From: Alistipes sp.
GTDB taxonomy: Bacteria; Bacteroidota; Bacteroidia; Bacteroidales; Rikenellaceae
Assembly: GCA_017398045.1 (NCBI GenBank)
Contig: JAFQHI010000009.1
Location: forward strand, 124,001-188,000
Length of the DNA: 64,000 bases
Direction of reading: 5' to 3'
The number at the start of each line of letters is the position of its first letter. Position 1 is the first letter of the stretch. The notes under the pieces were generated by a model. It did no database searches, was not told where the DNA came from, and saw nothing but the letters and a program-made list of their open reading frames with translations. Shown piece after piece: positions 25,071 through 34,367 of the stretch. The translations under genes and the position numbers were made by a program.

Positions 25071-26290
25071 TACTTATTCTTAAACGTGTAGCTCAAACCT
25101 ACGCTCAAGAGCGTTTTGGTCTGAATCGAGGTGTTCTGCGCACGGTTGTAGTAGAGCTGGAACGAGATAGAGGTCGTCAGGAACTTCGTCGCCTTGATAT
25201 CAATCGTATTCTCCCAACGCACCGTAGGGTGAATCGGCAGGCGGGGTTTGGTCTTGATATTACCATCCCAGGCCTCCAACGCCTCCTTATAGGCATCCCA
25301 ACGCTTCACCTTATTATCCAACCCCAGGTTGGTAATCCAGCCCCAGAACGAGAAGAGGGTCGTGCGGTAACGCAGGTACTCGTTTTTGCCAAACGTGCGG
25401 TCGAAATCGAGCTGAATCGACGAACCGCCCTCATACTTTGCACTCTTGTCGGGGTCCTCGATACCATAATTGAAGGCCTTCTTGATGCGGTTGCCATTCC
25501 CATCATACTGCTCGCGGCGAATCCAACTGTTATTGGCATAGACGGCACTCAACGCCAAAGGCGAGAGGTCCACCTTGATGGGGAACTTCTTGCTCGGGCA
25601 GGCATATTTCAAACCGACCGAAAGGTCCAAATAACCCGGGGTCATAAAGCTGCTCTTCAGGTCTTTGCGCTCCTGCTCCGTGCGCGAAACATAACCCTTT
25701 GCAATCTGCGAACGGAACTTAAACGTGGCACCATACGACCAGTTCTTCGACATCTTCCACGAGGGTGAAATCTGTATCGAGAACTCGTCCTGGTTCTTGA
25801 ACCAGATGCCCTCGCGGTCCATCAGCTGATTGCCCGCCTCATCCACCATGGCATCGCCCGTGGCGGCATCGAACATCGGCATCTCGACCTTCATGCGGTT
25901 GTAGCCGAACTTACCCTCAAACTTCGTTTCCACCGAGAAGAGGTTCTTCGTAAATTTATGGTTGAGGTAGAGGCTCGCAACGATGGCTATCGAGTTATCA
26001 CCACCCGACACATCGACCCAGGGGTCGTTGTACGAAGTGAGCGTACCTTGCAGGCCGCTCGTAATCTCCAACGTATTACGCTCCTTGCGAATCGCGGCAC
26101 GCTCGGCACGATAGCGGGCGCGGGAAAAATACTCCGTGTCGGCCGTGGTCTTTTTCAGCGTGTCGGCAGTCGTGAAGTTGATGCTCTCCTTTTTAGGCTC
26201 CACGCGGTCAATCGTAAACTGTGCGCGGGCGGGCATCGCTGCCACCAGAGCCACAAGGGCAAAAATCGCGCAAAAGAGGATTCTTCTCAT
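25070..26290 (-). CDS. DUF3078 family outer-membrane protein
   Basis: The ATG at 26290 begins a signal peptide (MRRILFCAIFALVALVAAMP) and gives 406 residues; the frame upstream is not protein-like. Repeated amphipathic strands with aromatic ends (FSIQISPSWKMSKNWSYGA, YLRYRTTLFSFWGWI, TTSISFQLYYNRAQ) and the terminal VGLSYTFKNK mark an outer-membrane barrel of the DUF3078 type. A -7 box TACTTTTG lies 30 bases upstream on the minus strand (26320-26327). Function unknown. Confidence 0.8.
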   Translation of the reverse strand: MRRILFCAIFALVALVAAMPARAQFTIDRVEPKKESINFTTADTLKKTTADTEYFSRARYRAERAAIRKERNTLEITSGLQGTLTSYNDPWVDVSGGDNSIAIVASLYLNHKFTKNLFSVETKFEGKFGYNRMKVEMPMFDAATGDAMVDEAGNQLMDREGIWFKNQDEFSIQISPSWKMSKNWSYGATFKFRSQIAKGYVSRTEQERKDLKSSFMTPGYLDLSVGLKYACPSKKFPIKVDLSPLALSAVYANNSWIRREQYDGNGNRIKKAFNYGIEDPDKSAKYEGGSSIQLDFDRTFGKNEYLRYRTTLFSFWGWITNLGLDNKVKRWDAYKEALEAWDGNIKTKPRLPIHPTVRWENTIDIKATKFLTTSISFQLYYNRAQNTSIQTKTLLSVGLSYTFKNK

Positions 26291-26367
26291 ATCGTTTGGT
26301 GCAATTGTGTTCGTTCGTGCAAAAGTACAAAAAATTTGTGGACTATACCTATTTATTATATATAAAG

Positions 26368-26400
26368 AGGATGTCCGACCAAAAAGTTGGACATCCTCCA
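26368..26400 (-). terminator. Terminator after deoC
   Basis: On the minus strand, GAGGATGTCCAAC-TTTTT-GGTCGGACATCCTC is followed by TTTATATATA. It shares the GTTGGACA arm with other hairpins here. Confidence 0.75.
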
Positions 26401-26445
26401 TCATATCGCAACCGCCCAAAACGGGTAGTGCGCCAATAGTTACCG

Positions 26446-27330
26446 TTAATAGTACTTGACCGGCTGCCCCTCGATGGCCGAAATCAGGTTGTTGGCCACC
26501 GATGACGCTCCGATACGGAACAGGTCGGGCGTGAGCCACTCCTTGCCCAACGTCTCCTCGACAATCGTATAGTAGAGGGCGGCATCCTCGGCCGTGCGCA
26601 CACCGCCGGCAGCCTTGAAGCCAATCTTCTTACCCGTCTTTTCGTAGTAGTCGCGGATGGCCTGGCACATCACCAACGCAGCTTCGGGCGTGGCGGCCAC
26701 ATCAATCTTGCCGGTCGAGGTCTTCACAAAGTCGGCACCGGCGAACATCGACAAGAGCGACGCCTTGCGAATCAGTTCGGGCGTCTTCAGCGCACCCGAC
26801 TCAATGATGACCTTCAGCACCACATCGTCGCTGCACTCCTCGCGCAACATCTCCACCTCCGAGGCGGCCTCGTTATACTCGCCCGTGAGCATATGGCCCA
26901 CGTTCAGCACGATATCAATCTCATCGGCACCATTCTCAACCGCCATGGCAATCTCCAACGCCTTCACCTCGAGGAAGGTCTGCGAAGCGGGGAAGCCACC
27001 CGCCACGCTCGTAATGCGCATCGGTGTGCCATCCACAGCCAGACCCACCGTCTCAACAAACGAGGGATAGACGCAAATCGAGGCCACGTTGGGGATGTGG
27101 GGATATTTCTGGTAGAACTCCGCCGCCTTTGTGGCAAAGGCCGTCACCGACTCCACCGAGTCGTTGCACGAGAGGGTCGTAAGGTCAATGGTCGAGTAGC
27201 AGAACTTATAGACCTCGGTCGTACAGTTCTTCTTGGCTGCCTCCTTCAGACGGGCCACCTCGTTATCCACCTGCTCCACGCTCCACGCGGGTGCATATTC
27301 GTTGAGTTGATTGATGTACATATCTTTCAC
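26446..27330 (-). CDS. deoC: Deoxyribose-phosphate aldolase
   Basis: The 294-residue protein carries DeoC signatures: the DLTTLSCNDSVESV strand near residue 50, ADEIDIVLNVGHMLTGEYN, the acid VVLKVIIESGALK, and the Schiff-base lysine in ADFVKTSTGK, then IGFKAAGGVRT. It splits 2-deoxyribose-5-phosphate into glyceraldehyde-3-phosphate and acetaldehyde. Met4 (27321) is an alternative start. A -7 box TATATTTG lies at 27346-27353 on the minus strand, 16 bases upstream. Confidence 0.95.
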   Translation of the reverse strand: MKDMYINQLNEYAPAWSVEQVDNEVARLKEAAKKNCTTEVYKFCYSTIDLTTLSCNDSVESVTAFATKAAEFYQKYPHIPNVASICVYPSFVETVGLAVDGTPMRITSVAGGFPASQTFLEVKALEIAMAVENGADEIDIVLNVGHMLTGEYNEAASEVEMLREECSDDVVLKVIIESGALKTPELIRKASLLSMFAGADFVKTSTGKIDVAATPEAALVMCQAIRDYYEKTGKKIGFKAAGGVRTAEDAALYYTIVEETLGKEWLTPDLFRIGASSVANNLISAIEGQPVKYY

Positions 27331-27427
27331 TTTTAAGGTACATTACAAATATAGTAATTTTTTTGCAAAGAGTATACTATCGCCCCTAAAAAAAGCAAAT
27401 CCGATTCCACAACACGGATGAACCATA

Positions 27428-27460
27428 TAATAAAGGTGGGAGCAACAATTTGCTCCCACC
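27428..27460 (-). terminator. Terminator of the OmpA/TPR lipoprotein gene
   Basis: GGTGGGAGCAA / TTGCTCCCACC stem; on the minus strand it is followed by TTTATTATAT. It lies about 125 bases after the stop codon, beyond a low-complexity segment of CGAATCTTG-like and AATTCTAA repeats (27466-27586). Confidence 0.85.
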
Positions 27461-27545
27461 CTATTTTGAATCGTGAATTTCGAATTTTGTGCGAATCTTG
27501 GCTTCATTCATGCTCGAATCTTGCTCGATTACCGATGGAATCTTG

Positions 27546-27586
27546 CCCGACTCTTGAAAATTCTTAATTCTAAATTCTAAATTTAA
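27546..27586. repeat. AT-rich intergenic repeat (AATTCTTAATTCTAAATTCTAAATT)
   Basis: Tandem AATTCTAA-type units lie directly after the stop of the OmpA/TPR gene, preceded by several copies of a TCTTGC(T/C)CGA-like unit. Same family as at 20072, 40528, 43180 and 56172. Confidence 0.7.
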
Positions 27587-29326
27587 TTAAGCCTCCATGA
27601 TGGCCTTCAGCAGGACATCCTTAGCAGCCTTCTCGGCCAGCTCCGGAGCCTTGGCGATAGCCGACTTCAGCTGAGCCTTGGCCTGGGCAACCTGACCCTC
27701 CTTGGCAGCGATAACGGCACGCAGGTAGTCAGCGTCAGCCGACGTCTCGTTAGCCAGTGCCTTCTTGGCAGCAGCCAGGTCGTTGTTCATTACATAAGCG
27801 ATAGCGGCGTTGTAACCCTCGAGCTGGGCAGCAGCAGCCTGGTAGTTACCCTCGGCAGCAGCAACAGCAGCCTTGGCCTCACTGTCAGCAGCAGCAGCAT
27901 ACTTCTTGGCAGCAGCCGTGTTGCCGTTAGCCAGGTTAGCCAGCAGCAGGTTCTTGTTCAGGTCAGCCGACGGATCAACCTTGGCAGCCTTCTCAAATGC
28001 CTTCAGAGCCTCAGCCTTCTCACCGGCCTTCGTCAGAGCAACACCGAGGTTGTTCCATACGCGAGCGTCGTTGGGATACTGCTTGGCAGCCTCCTTGAGG
28101 AAAGCAACAGCCTGCTCGGGCGTCTTGGCCAGCTCCTGAGCCGTGAAGAGGTACTCCTCAACGGTCATCTCCTGACCCTGGTTGGCAGCAGCCATCAGCT
28201 CAACGTCCGTCTTACCCTGGATGTCGGTGCTGTTTACAATCTGAGCGCGACGCAGCTCGGGAAGCACGTCATCCTTCAGCTCACCGTAAACCGACGAGAG
28301 GTTCTTAATCTCGGCCTCACGCTCGGCGGGCGAGTTGTAGAGGCTCAGTACCTGAAGAATCAGGTTCTTGTCCTTGATATCCGAAGCGGCAACCATCTCC
28401 TTGAAGCCGTCCCAGTCCTCACCATAAGCAGCAGCATCTACATCGAGACCGGTCTCCTCGAGTACCTTGGCAACAACCTCCTTCGACGACTCGCTACGAG
28501 CCTTCGAGAGCTTGTCGTTGAACTTCTCCGGACCATCGGGCGAAGCGTAACCCTTCACGGCGATGTTCTGCGTAGCACGGTCGTTACCGAGCTTCTCATC
28601 AACGTCAGCCTTGAAAGCGTCCAGGTCAGCAGCAGCCTGGTTCTTCTTCGTTACCTTCGACGAGTTGATGGCGTAGAGCAGGTCGGTCTTGTTCACAACC
28701 GTCGTTACGCGCTTGTAGTTGTTGGCCATGTTCTCCATCAGGTCACCGTACTTGATGTCCTTCTGCAGCGTGTTCAGACCGTAAGCTACAACCAGGCCAA
28801 ACTCACGCTCGATGGCGTTCTTGGCAGCAGCGTCGTCACCGGCAAGGATAGCAGCCTCCTCCTTGGTCGGGATGGCACCGTTGTTCAGGTTCACGAGCGT
28901 GAACTCCTTGCACTTACCCTTCGGACACTTAATCTCGGCACGCATCTGAAGAGCGCACTGGTCCATGCGGGCGTCGTAGGGGAACTCAACGTGCATCGTG
29001 TAGTTGCCACCGCTTACCTTGTCAACTACGGCATAGTTCTCATCTACCTTCGAACCCTGGAAGTACTTCGTCTGACCGGCAACCTCGCCACCCTCGAATA
29101 CGAGAACGGGCGTTACCTTCAGAACAGCCTTCTTGTTGAAATACTCAACCGGGAAGGTTACATTAACATCGGCAGCAATCACGCCGTTGTTCAGCACCAA
29201 AATCTCAGGCGTGCAGGTTACCTTAACCTCGTCCTGGGCCTTGGCCATCTGCTTGAAGCAGTTGCAGCTCGAGAAAGCCAGCGCGGCAGCTACCAGCACC
29301 ACGCTCAGTTTCATGAAGTTTTTCAT
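27587..29326 (-). CDS. OmpA-like lipoprotein with TPR repeats, likely highly expressed
   Basis: The 579-residue protein starts with a lipoprotein signal (MKNFMKLSVVLVAAALAFSS, Cys21). Residues about 33-160 are beta-rich. Around residues 260-300 there is an OmpA-like motif (IAVKGYASPDGPEKFNDKLS, then KARSESSKEVV). Residues about 400-470 hold TPR units (YPNDARVWNNLGVALTKAG, then EALKAFEKAAKVDP). The tail is Ala/Lys-rich helix. Codon choice is far more restricted than in neighbours (Ala almost only GCA/GCC/GCT), a sign of high expression. Probably an abundant outer-membrane lipoprotein that touches peptidoglycan. Confidence 0.8.
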   Translation of the reverse strand: MKNFMKLSVVLVAAALAFSSCNCFKQMAKAQDEVKVTCTPEILVLNNGVIAADVNVTFPVEYFNKKAVLKVTPVLVFEGGEVAGQTKYFQGSKVDENYAVVDKVSGGNYTMHVEFPYDARMDQCALQMRAEIKCPKGKCKEFTLVNLNNGAIPTKEEAAILAGDDAAAKNAIEREFGLVVAYGLNTLQKDIKYGDLMENMANNYKRVTTVVNKTDLLYAINSSKVTKKNQAAADLDAFKADVDEKLGNDRATQNIAVKGYASPDGPEKFNDKLSKARSESSKEVVAKVLEETGLDVDAAAYGEDWDGFKEMVAASDIKDKNLILQVLSLYNSPAEREAEIKNLSSVYGELKDDVLPELRRAQIVNSTDIQGKTDVELMAAANQGQEMTVEEYLFTAQELAKTPEQAVAFLKEAAKQYPNDARVWNNLGVALTKAGEKAEALKAFEKAAKVDPSADLNKNLLLANLANGNTAAAKKYAAAADSEAKAAVAAAEGNYQAAAAQLEGYNAAIAYVMNNDLAAAKKALANETSADADYLRAVIAAKEGQVAQAKAQLKSAIAKAPELAEKAAKDVLLKAIMEA

Positions 29327-29389
29327 AATTTTTGTTTATTAAAGTGTTTTGTGTTTGAAGTTTATTTTCTTTCACTTGCGCGTCAAACG

Positions 29390-29397
29390 CAAATATA
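29390..29397 (-). promoter_or_regulatory. -7 box of the OmpA/TPR lipoprotein gene
   Basis: TATATTTG on the minus strand, 64 bases upstream of the ATG. It abuts the pnp terminator hairpin; no clear -33 box is visible. Confidence 0.6.
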
Positions 29398-29463
29398 AAA
29401 AAAGTACTCGAAAAATGCTACTCTTTCGACCCGAAATTATCACTTTTCCGAGTACTTTTTTTC
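29398..29463 (-). terminator. Large hairpin terminator after pnp
   Basis: AAAAAAAGTACTCG and CGAGTACTTTTTTT flank a loop of about 40 bases. The A/T-runs make it readable in both directions. Confidence 0.6.
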
Positions 29464-29472
29464 TGCCTGCGA

Positions 29473-31689
29473 CTATTTGTGGTCGTTTCGCTCACGGCGC
29501 GGACGGTCGCCACGCTCGGGGCGGGGACGACGCTCACGCTCCACATAGCCCTCCGGCTTGGGAAGCAGAGCCTTGCGCGAGAGGCGGAGCTTGCCCGTCT
29601 TCTCGTCCAGACCGATGAGCTTCACATCAATCTCGTCACCCTCCTTGATACCGGTCTCCTCCATCGTCTCGAAACGCTTGTAGTCAATCTCCGAGATGTG
29701 GAGCAGGGCATCCTTACCGGGCATAATCTCGACGAAGGCACCGAAGGCAACAATCGAGCGCACCTTACCGTGGTACGTCTCACCCACCTCGGGGATAGCC
29801 ACGATAGCCTTGATGCGGGCCAAAGCACCGTCGAGCGACTCCTTATCCACACCGAAGATATCGACGATACCCTTCTCGTCCACCTCCGTAATGGTGATGG
29901 TCGTCTGCGTGGTCTTCTGAATGTCCTGAATCACCTTACCGCCCGGGCCGATAACGGCACCAATCATATCCTGCGGGATGGTAATCTGAACGATGCGCGG
30001 CACAAACGGACGGTAATCCTCACGCGGCTCGGCGATGGTCTCCGTCAGCTTGCCCAGGATGTGGAGACGACCCTGACGAGCCTGCTCCAAAGCGGCAGCC
30101 AGCACCTCGTACGAGAGGCCGTCCACCTTGATATCCATCTGCGTAGCGGTGATACCATCCTTCGTACCCGTCACCTTGAAGTCCATATCGCCCAGGTGGT
30201 CCTCATCGCCCAGGATATCCGACAGCACGGCCCACTTACCCGTGGCCGAGTCCGAAATCAGACCCATGGCGATACCCGAAACGGGCTTCTTGAGCTTCAC
30301 ACCGGCATCCATCAGAGCCAGCGTACCGGCGCAAACGGTAGCCATCGACGACGAACCGTTCGACTCCAGGATATCCGATACGACACGCACGGCATAGGGA
30401 TTCTCCTCGCCCAGCGGAATCATCGGCTTCAGGGCGCGCCATGCCAGGTGGCCGTGGCCAATCTCACGACGCGACAGACCGCGCGTGGGGCGAGCCTCAC
30501 CGGTCGAGAAGGGCGGGAAGTTGTAGTGCAGCACGAACTGCTCGGTACCCTGAACGAGTACCTCGTCCTTCACCTTCTCGTCGAGCTTCGTACCGAGCGT
30601 TACGGTCGTCAGCGACTGCGTCTCACCGCGCGTGAAGATGGCCGAACCGTGGGCGCAGGGCAGGTAACCTACCTCGCACCAGATGGGACGAATCTCATCC
30701 GTGCGACGGCCGTCGAGACGCTTACCCTCGTCCAGAATCATGTTGCGCATGGCCTTCTTCTGCACGTCGTCGTGGAAATATTTGTGAATCAGGACAGCCT
30801 TCTCCTCCAGCTCCTCCTCCGTGAAGCGGGCAGCAAACTCGGCCTCCAGGTTGTTGAACAGCTCCTCACGCTCGTGCTTCATCGTACCGCTCGTAGCGAT
30901 GGCATAAGCCTTGTCGTAAAGCTCCGAGATAATCGTCTGGCGCAGCTCCTCGTCGTTCGTTTCGTGGCAATACTCGCGCTTTACATCCTTGCCCAGCTCC
31001 TTCGAAAGCTCAATCTGCACGGCGCAGTGCTTCTTGATCTCCTCGTGAGCGAACTTGATGGCACCAAGCATCACCTCCTCCGAAACCTCTTTCATCTCAC
31101 CCTCGACCATGAGGATGTTGTCAATCGTACCGCCGACCATGATGTCCAGGTCGCACTCCTCCATCTCCGAGAAGCCAGGGTTGATTTTGTACTCGCCGTT
31201 CTTACGAACCACACGTACCTCCGAAATCGGACCACCGAACGGAATGTCCGACACGGCCAAAGCGGCCGAAGCGGCCAGACCGGCCAGTGCATCGGGCTGA
31301 ATATCCTTCTCGGCCGAAATCAGGTTCACCGTTACGAATACCTCGGCATGGTAGTCAGCCGGGAAGAGGGGGCGCAGTGCGCGGTCAATCAGACGGGCCG
31401 TCAGCACCTCGCTATCGTTCGCCTTGCCTTCACGCTTCATAAAACCGCCCGGGTAGCGACCACAAGCGGCGTACTTCTCCTTGTACTCGACCTGAAGGGG
31501 CATAAAATCAGTGTCGGGTTTTGCATCCTTGGCGGCCACCACCGTACCGAGGAGCATCGTGCCGCCCATCTTGACGACCACCGCACCGTCGGCCTGTTTG
31601 GCCAGCTTGCCCGTTTCGATCTCGATTACGCGACCATCTTCGAGCGTAATCTCCTTACGGACAGCATTGTACAGCTTCTTTTCTTCCAT
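29473..31689 (-). CDS. pnp: Polyribonucleotide nucleotidyltransferase (PNPase)
   Basis: The 738-residue protein has the full PNPase layout: two RNase PH-like domains ([36 protein letters not shown]), the [18 protein letters not shown] motif, a KH domain ([19 protein letters not shown]) and an S1 domain ([20 protein letters not shown]). The tail is Arg-rich ([20 protein letters not shown]). It degrades RNA 3' to 5' by phosphorolysis. It lies downstream of rpsO, the classic order. Confidence 0.97.
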   Translation of the reverse strand: MEEKKLYNAVRKEITLEDGRVIEIETGKLAKQADGAVVVKMGGTMLLGTVVAAKDAKPDTDFMPLQVEYKEKYAACGRYPGGFMKREGKANDSEVLTARLIDRALRPLFPADYHAEVFVTVNLISAEKDIQPDALAGLAASAALAVSDIPFGGPISEVRVVRKNGEYKINPGFSEMEECDLDIMVGGTIDNILMVEGEMKEVSEEVMLGAIKFAHEEIKKHCAVQIELSKELGKDVKREYCHETNDEELRQTIISELYDKAYAIATSGTMKHEREELFNNLEAEFAARFTEEELEEKAVLIHKYFHDDVQKKAMRNMILDEGKRLDGRRTDEIRPIWCEVGYLPCAHGSAIFTRGETQSLTTVTLGTKLDEKVKDEVLVQGTEQFVLHYNFPPFSTGEARPTRGLSRREIGHGHLAWRALKPMIPLGEENPYAVRVVSDILESNGSSSMATVCAGTLALMDAGVKLKKPVSGIAMGLISDSATGKWAVLSDILGDEDHLGDMDFKVTGTKDGITATQMDIKVDGLSYEVLAAALEQARQGRLHILGKLTETIAEPREDYRPFVPRIVQITIPQDMIGAVIGPGGKVIQDIQKTTQTTITITEVDEKGIVDIFGVDKESLDGALARIKAIVAIPEVGETYHGKVRSIVAFGAFVEIMPGKDALLHISEIDYKRFETMEETGIKEGDEIDVKLIGLDEKTGKLRLSRKALLPKPEGYVERERRPRPERGDRPRRERNDHK

Positions 31690-31743
31690 GTTTGTTTTTG
31701 TTTCCTATAGTGTTTGTTTGTCGTTGTGTCTTTACGAAAATGA

Positions 31744-31773
31744 AGGCAACCCCTGCCTCGGCAGGGAATTGCC
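31744..31773 (-). other. Hairpin in the rpsO-pnp spacer
   Basis: GGCAA..CCTGCC-TCG-GGCAGG..TTGCC stem in the 103-base spacer, without a strong T-run on the minus strand. By analogy with enterobacterial pnp leaders it may be an RNase processing or partial termination site (inference). Confidence 0.5.
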
Positions 31774-31792
31774 CTCATCTCTTCCTCGCGGA

Positions 31793-32065
31793 TTACTTGC
31801 GGAGGTTCAGCTTCTTCACGATAGCGCGGTAACGCTCGATGTCCACTGCCTTCAAGTACTCCAGCAACTGACGACGCTTACCAATCATACGCAACATGGC
31901 GCGCTGCGTACCGAAGTCGTGACGGTTGCTCTTGAGGTGCTCCGTAAGGTGGGCAATACGGTACGAAAACAGGGCAATCTGGCTCTCGGGCGAACCCGTA
32001 TCCGTGTTAGACTTGCCGTACTGACCGAAAAGCTCTTGCTTTTTCTCTGCTGTTAAATAAGCCAT
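31793..32065 (-). CDS. rpsO: 30S ribosomal protein S15
   Basis: The 90-residue protein has S15 features: DTGSPESQIALFSYRIAHLT, HLKSNRHDFGTQRAMLRMIG and KRRQLLEYLKAVD. It binds the central domain of 16S rRNA and nucleates assembly of the platform. A -7 box TACCTTTG (minus strand, 32139-32146) lies about 75 bases upstream. Confidence 0.97.
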   Translation of the reverse strand: MAYLTAEKKQELFGQYGKSNTDTGSPESQIALFSYRIAHLTEHLKSNRHDFGTQRAMLRMIGKRRQLLEYLKAVDIERYRAIVKKLNLRK

Positions 32066-32138
32066 AAAAATTTTGATTATTTAATAGTTCCACTCTACGA
32101 CGCATTCCCCTTACACGGAATCGCGCCAGAGCGTCGCG

Positions 32139-32146
32139 CAAAGGTA
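32139..32146 (-). promoter_or_regulatory. -7 box of rpsO-pnp
   Basis: TACCTTTG on the minus strand; -33 match is weak. It leaves a leader of about 70 bases, long enough for the usual S15 autoregulatory RNA structure. Confidence 0.55.
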
Positions 32147-32424
32147 CGAAATAAATTGATATTTACGAAGTAAAGCGTAAAATTTTATGCCACTTTTCGC
32201 CATAATTTCACACTTTCACCCCCAAAAACGACCAACACGACCGCATTGCAGCCCCGCAAACGGGTCGCAACCCCCTCTTCACCCCGATTCCGCACCCCTT
32301 TTGCGCCGGTGATGCAGCGGGGTAAAATGGTCATTTTTACCACACAAATCGCAAAATTCGCCTTTTTGGCCACTTTTTGGCAACATTCATACGGAAAAAT
32401 GGCACAATTTCGCGAAAAAGTGGT
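32147..32424. other. Intergenic region between rpsO and apbE
   Basis: The region between the two divergent genes holds the rpsO and apbE promoters. The rest is C/A-rich with short repeated motifs (CACTTTTTGGC, CGCAAAATTCGCC). I see no gene in it. Confidence 0.5.
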
Positions 32425-32432
32425 TATATTTG
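32425..32432 (+). promoter_or_regulatory. -7 box of apbE
   Basis: TATATTTG ends 20 bases before the apbE ATG; this supports the start at 32453 rather than upstream ATGs. Confidence 0.6.
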
Positions 32433-32452
32433 CCGAAAAATCGAAAAGTTCT

Positions 32453-33457
32453 ATGAAAATCGCACGGCATAAGTTGTTGTTATTGCTGCTCCTACTGGCT
32501 CTCACGGGGAGTGGTTGCACGCCCAAGCAGACCTACCGCGTCATTGACGGGGTCATGCTCGGTACGCGCCTGCACATCATTGCCGACTCACCGTGCGATA
32601 CGCTCTATCAGGGGGCCATGGCTCTCGACCGCGAAGCCAAAGCCTCGATGTCGATTTTCGAGCCGACGTCGCTCCTCAACCGACTGAATCAAAACCTCAC
32701 CGACTCGCTCGACAGCCACATCCTGCGCAACATCCTGCTGGCCGATTCGATACACCGCATCAGCGACGGAGCCTACGACATCACCGTCAAACCGCTTGTC
32801 GAGGCGTGGGGCTTTGCCGGACGCAAGGCCGAAGAGCAACCCAACGTGGATTCGCTGTTGGCCTTTGTCGGCATGGACAAAATCACCATCGAGGGGAATC
32901 GCCTACGCAAAAAGGACCCGCGCACGGCCCTCGACCTGAACTCGATAGCCAAAGGCTACACGGTGGACCTGCTGGCCGAATACCTCGAACTGACGGGAGC
33001 CGAAAACTACATCGTCGATATCGGTGGCGAGGTGCGTTGCAAGGGGGTAAACCGCCAAGGCAACCCCTGGCGCATCGGGGTCGAATCACCCTTCGACGGC
33101 AACATGACCGACGGAGCCTACATCGAGCGACGCATCGCCCTCACCGAGGGAGCGATGGCCACTTCGGGCAACTATCGTCGCTACTACCTGAACGATAAGG
33201 GGCAGAAAATTGCCCATACGATAGACCCCCGCACCGGATACAGTCGCACCTCGCGTCTGCTGTCGGCTACGGTCGTGGCCCCCACCTGTGCCGAGGCCGA
33301 CGCCCTCTGCACGATGCTCCTGGCGATGGGCGACGAGGCCGCGTTGGCCTTTACGGAGAGCCATCCGACGATGGCCGTGTACCTGATTCTGGCTCCCCGC
33401 GAGGGCGACAAATTCGAAGAGGTTGTCTCCCCCACCATGGAGCAACTCATGATGTAA
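32453..33457 (+). CDS. apbE: FAD:protein FMN transferase (ApbE)
   Basis: Starting at 32453, the 334-residue protein has a lipoprotein signal (LLLLLLLLALTGSGCTPKQT) and ApbE motifs: GTRLHIIA, the central ALDLNSIAKGYTVD, NYIVDIGGEVRCKG, and the C-terminal HTIDPRTGYSR with TVVAPTCAEADALCT (metal and flavin site). It attaches FMN covalently to Thr/Ser of exported proteins such as NqrB/NqrC or RnfG. It acts on the periplasmic face. The following lipid-kinase gene starts 11 bases later. Confidence 0.92.
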   Translation: MKIARHKLLLLLLLLALTGSGCTPKQTYRVIDGVMLGTRLHIIADSPCDTLYQGAMALDREAKASMSIFEPTSLLNRLNQNLTDSLDSHILRNILLADSIHRISDGAYDITVKPLVEAWGFAGRKAEEQPNVDSLLAFVGMDKITIEGNRLRKKDPRTALDLNSIAKGYTVDLLAEYLELTGAENYIVDIGGEVRCKGVNRQGNPWRIGVESPFDGNMTDGAYIERRIALTEGAMATSGNYRRYYLNDKGQKIAHTIDPRTGYSRTSRLLSATVVAPTCAEADALCTMLLAMGDEAALAFTESHPTMAVYLILAPREGDKFEEVVSPTMEQLMM

Positions 33458-33468
33458 GCACGAAGGAT

Positions 33469-34347
33469 ATGAAGCAGGCGATTTTCATCTATAACCCCCA
33501 CTCGGGCCGTGGCCGTATCGAGCGCAACTGCGCAGCGATTGTGGAGCTATTCCGCCGTCACGGATTCGCCATCGAGCCGCTGCCGATTGACTTCTCACAA
33601 AACCCGTTTGAGGGACGCGAAGCGATTGATTTGGCGGTCGTTGCGGGCGGAGACGGAACCGTCAACTTCGTCATCAACCGCATGAAAGAGAAGGGATTGG
33701 ATATTGCCCTGGGAGTGATTCCGGCCGGCACGGCCAACGATTTCGCCCTGGCCATCGGCATGGACCGTGACCCGCTGAAGGCGGCCGAACAGATTGCCTC
33801 GGGCGAGGAGATTGCGGTCGATTGCGGTCGGGTAAACGATATTTATTTCATCAACATCTTCTCGTTCGGCCTCTTCACAACCACCTCGCAACGCACGCCC
33901 GATCAGCTCAAACACCGCTGGGGCAAGCTGGCCTACATCGTCGAGGGGCTGAAGGAGTTGAAGCGGATGCACAAGATTCCGTTAGCGATTGAGGCCGACG
34001 GCCGACGTTTCTCGCTCGACACGCTCATTGCACTGATTTTCAACGGAGAAACAGCCGGAGGATTCCGCCTTGCACGCCGCTCCTCGTTGCAGGATGGGCA
34101 CTTCGAGTGCCTGCTGCTCGAGAAGCGAAATTTCCTGCACGCCTCGTGGACGATGCTACGTTACCTCTTCGGAGGCAACCCCAAAACGATTCACCACCTC
34201 CACGTGCGGGAGCTGACCATTCATGCTGCCGTCCAGGAGCCGACCGACGTGGACGGACAACGCGGAGCTTCGTTTCCGCTCACGGTGCGCTGTCTGGAAA
34301 AGGCATTGCGCATTCGCTGTCATCGCGACCATACTACCAATCCATAA
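33469..34347 (+). CDS. Diacylglycerol kinase family lipid kinase
   Basis: The 292-residue protein has the DAGK catalytic domain: IYNPHSGRG near the N-terminus, the nucleotide loop GGDGT at residues 60-64, and GVIPAGTANDFALAIG. The C-terminal beta domain contains FNGETAGGFRLARRSSLQDG. It phosphorylates a lipid (diacylglycerol, sphingoid base or similar) using ATP; the substrate is unknown. Bacteroidales make sphingolipids, so that substrate is possible (inference). Confidence 0.9.
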   Translation: MKQAIFIYNPHSGRGRIERNCAAIVELFRRHGFAIEPLPIDFSQNPFEGREAIDLAVVAGGDGTVNFVINRMKEKGLDIALGVIPAGTANDFALAIGMDRDPLKAAEQIASGEEIAVDCGRVNDIYFINIFSFGLFTTTSQRTPDQLKHRWGKLAYIVEGLKELKRMHKIPLAIEADGRRFSLDTLIALIFNGETAGGFRLARRSSLQDGHFECLLLEKRNFLHASWTMLRYLFGGNPKTIHHLHVRELTIHAAVQEPTDVDGQRGASFPLTVRCLEKALRIRCHRDHTTNP

Positions 34348-34367
34348 TCCAAACAAACCAATCCATT

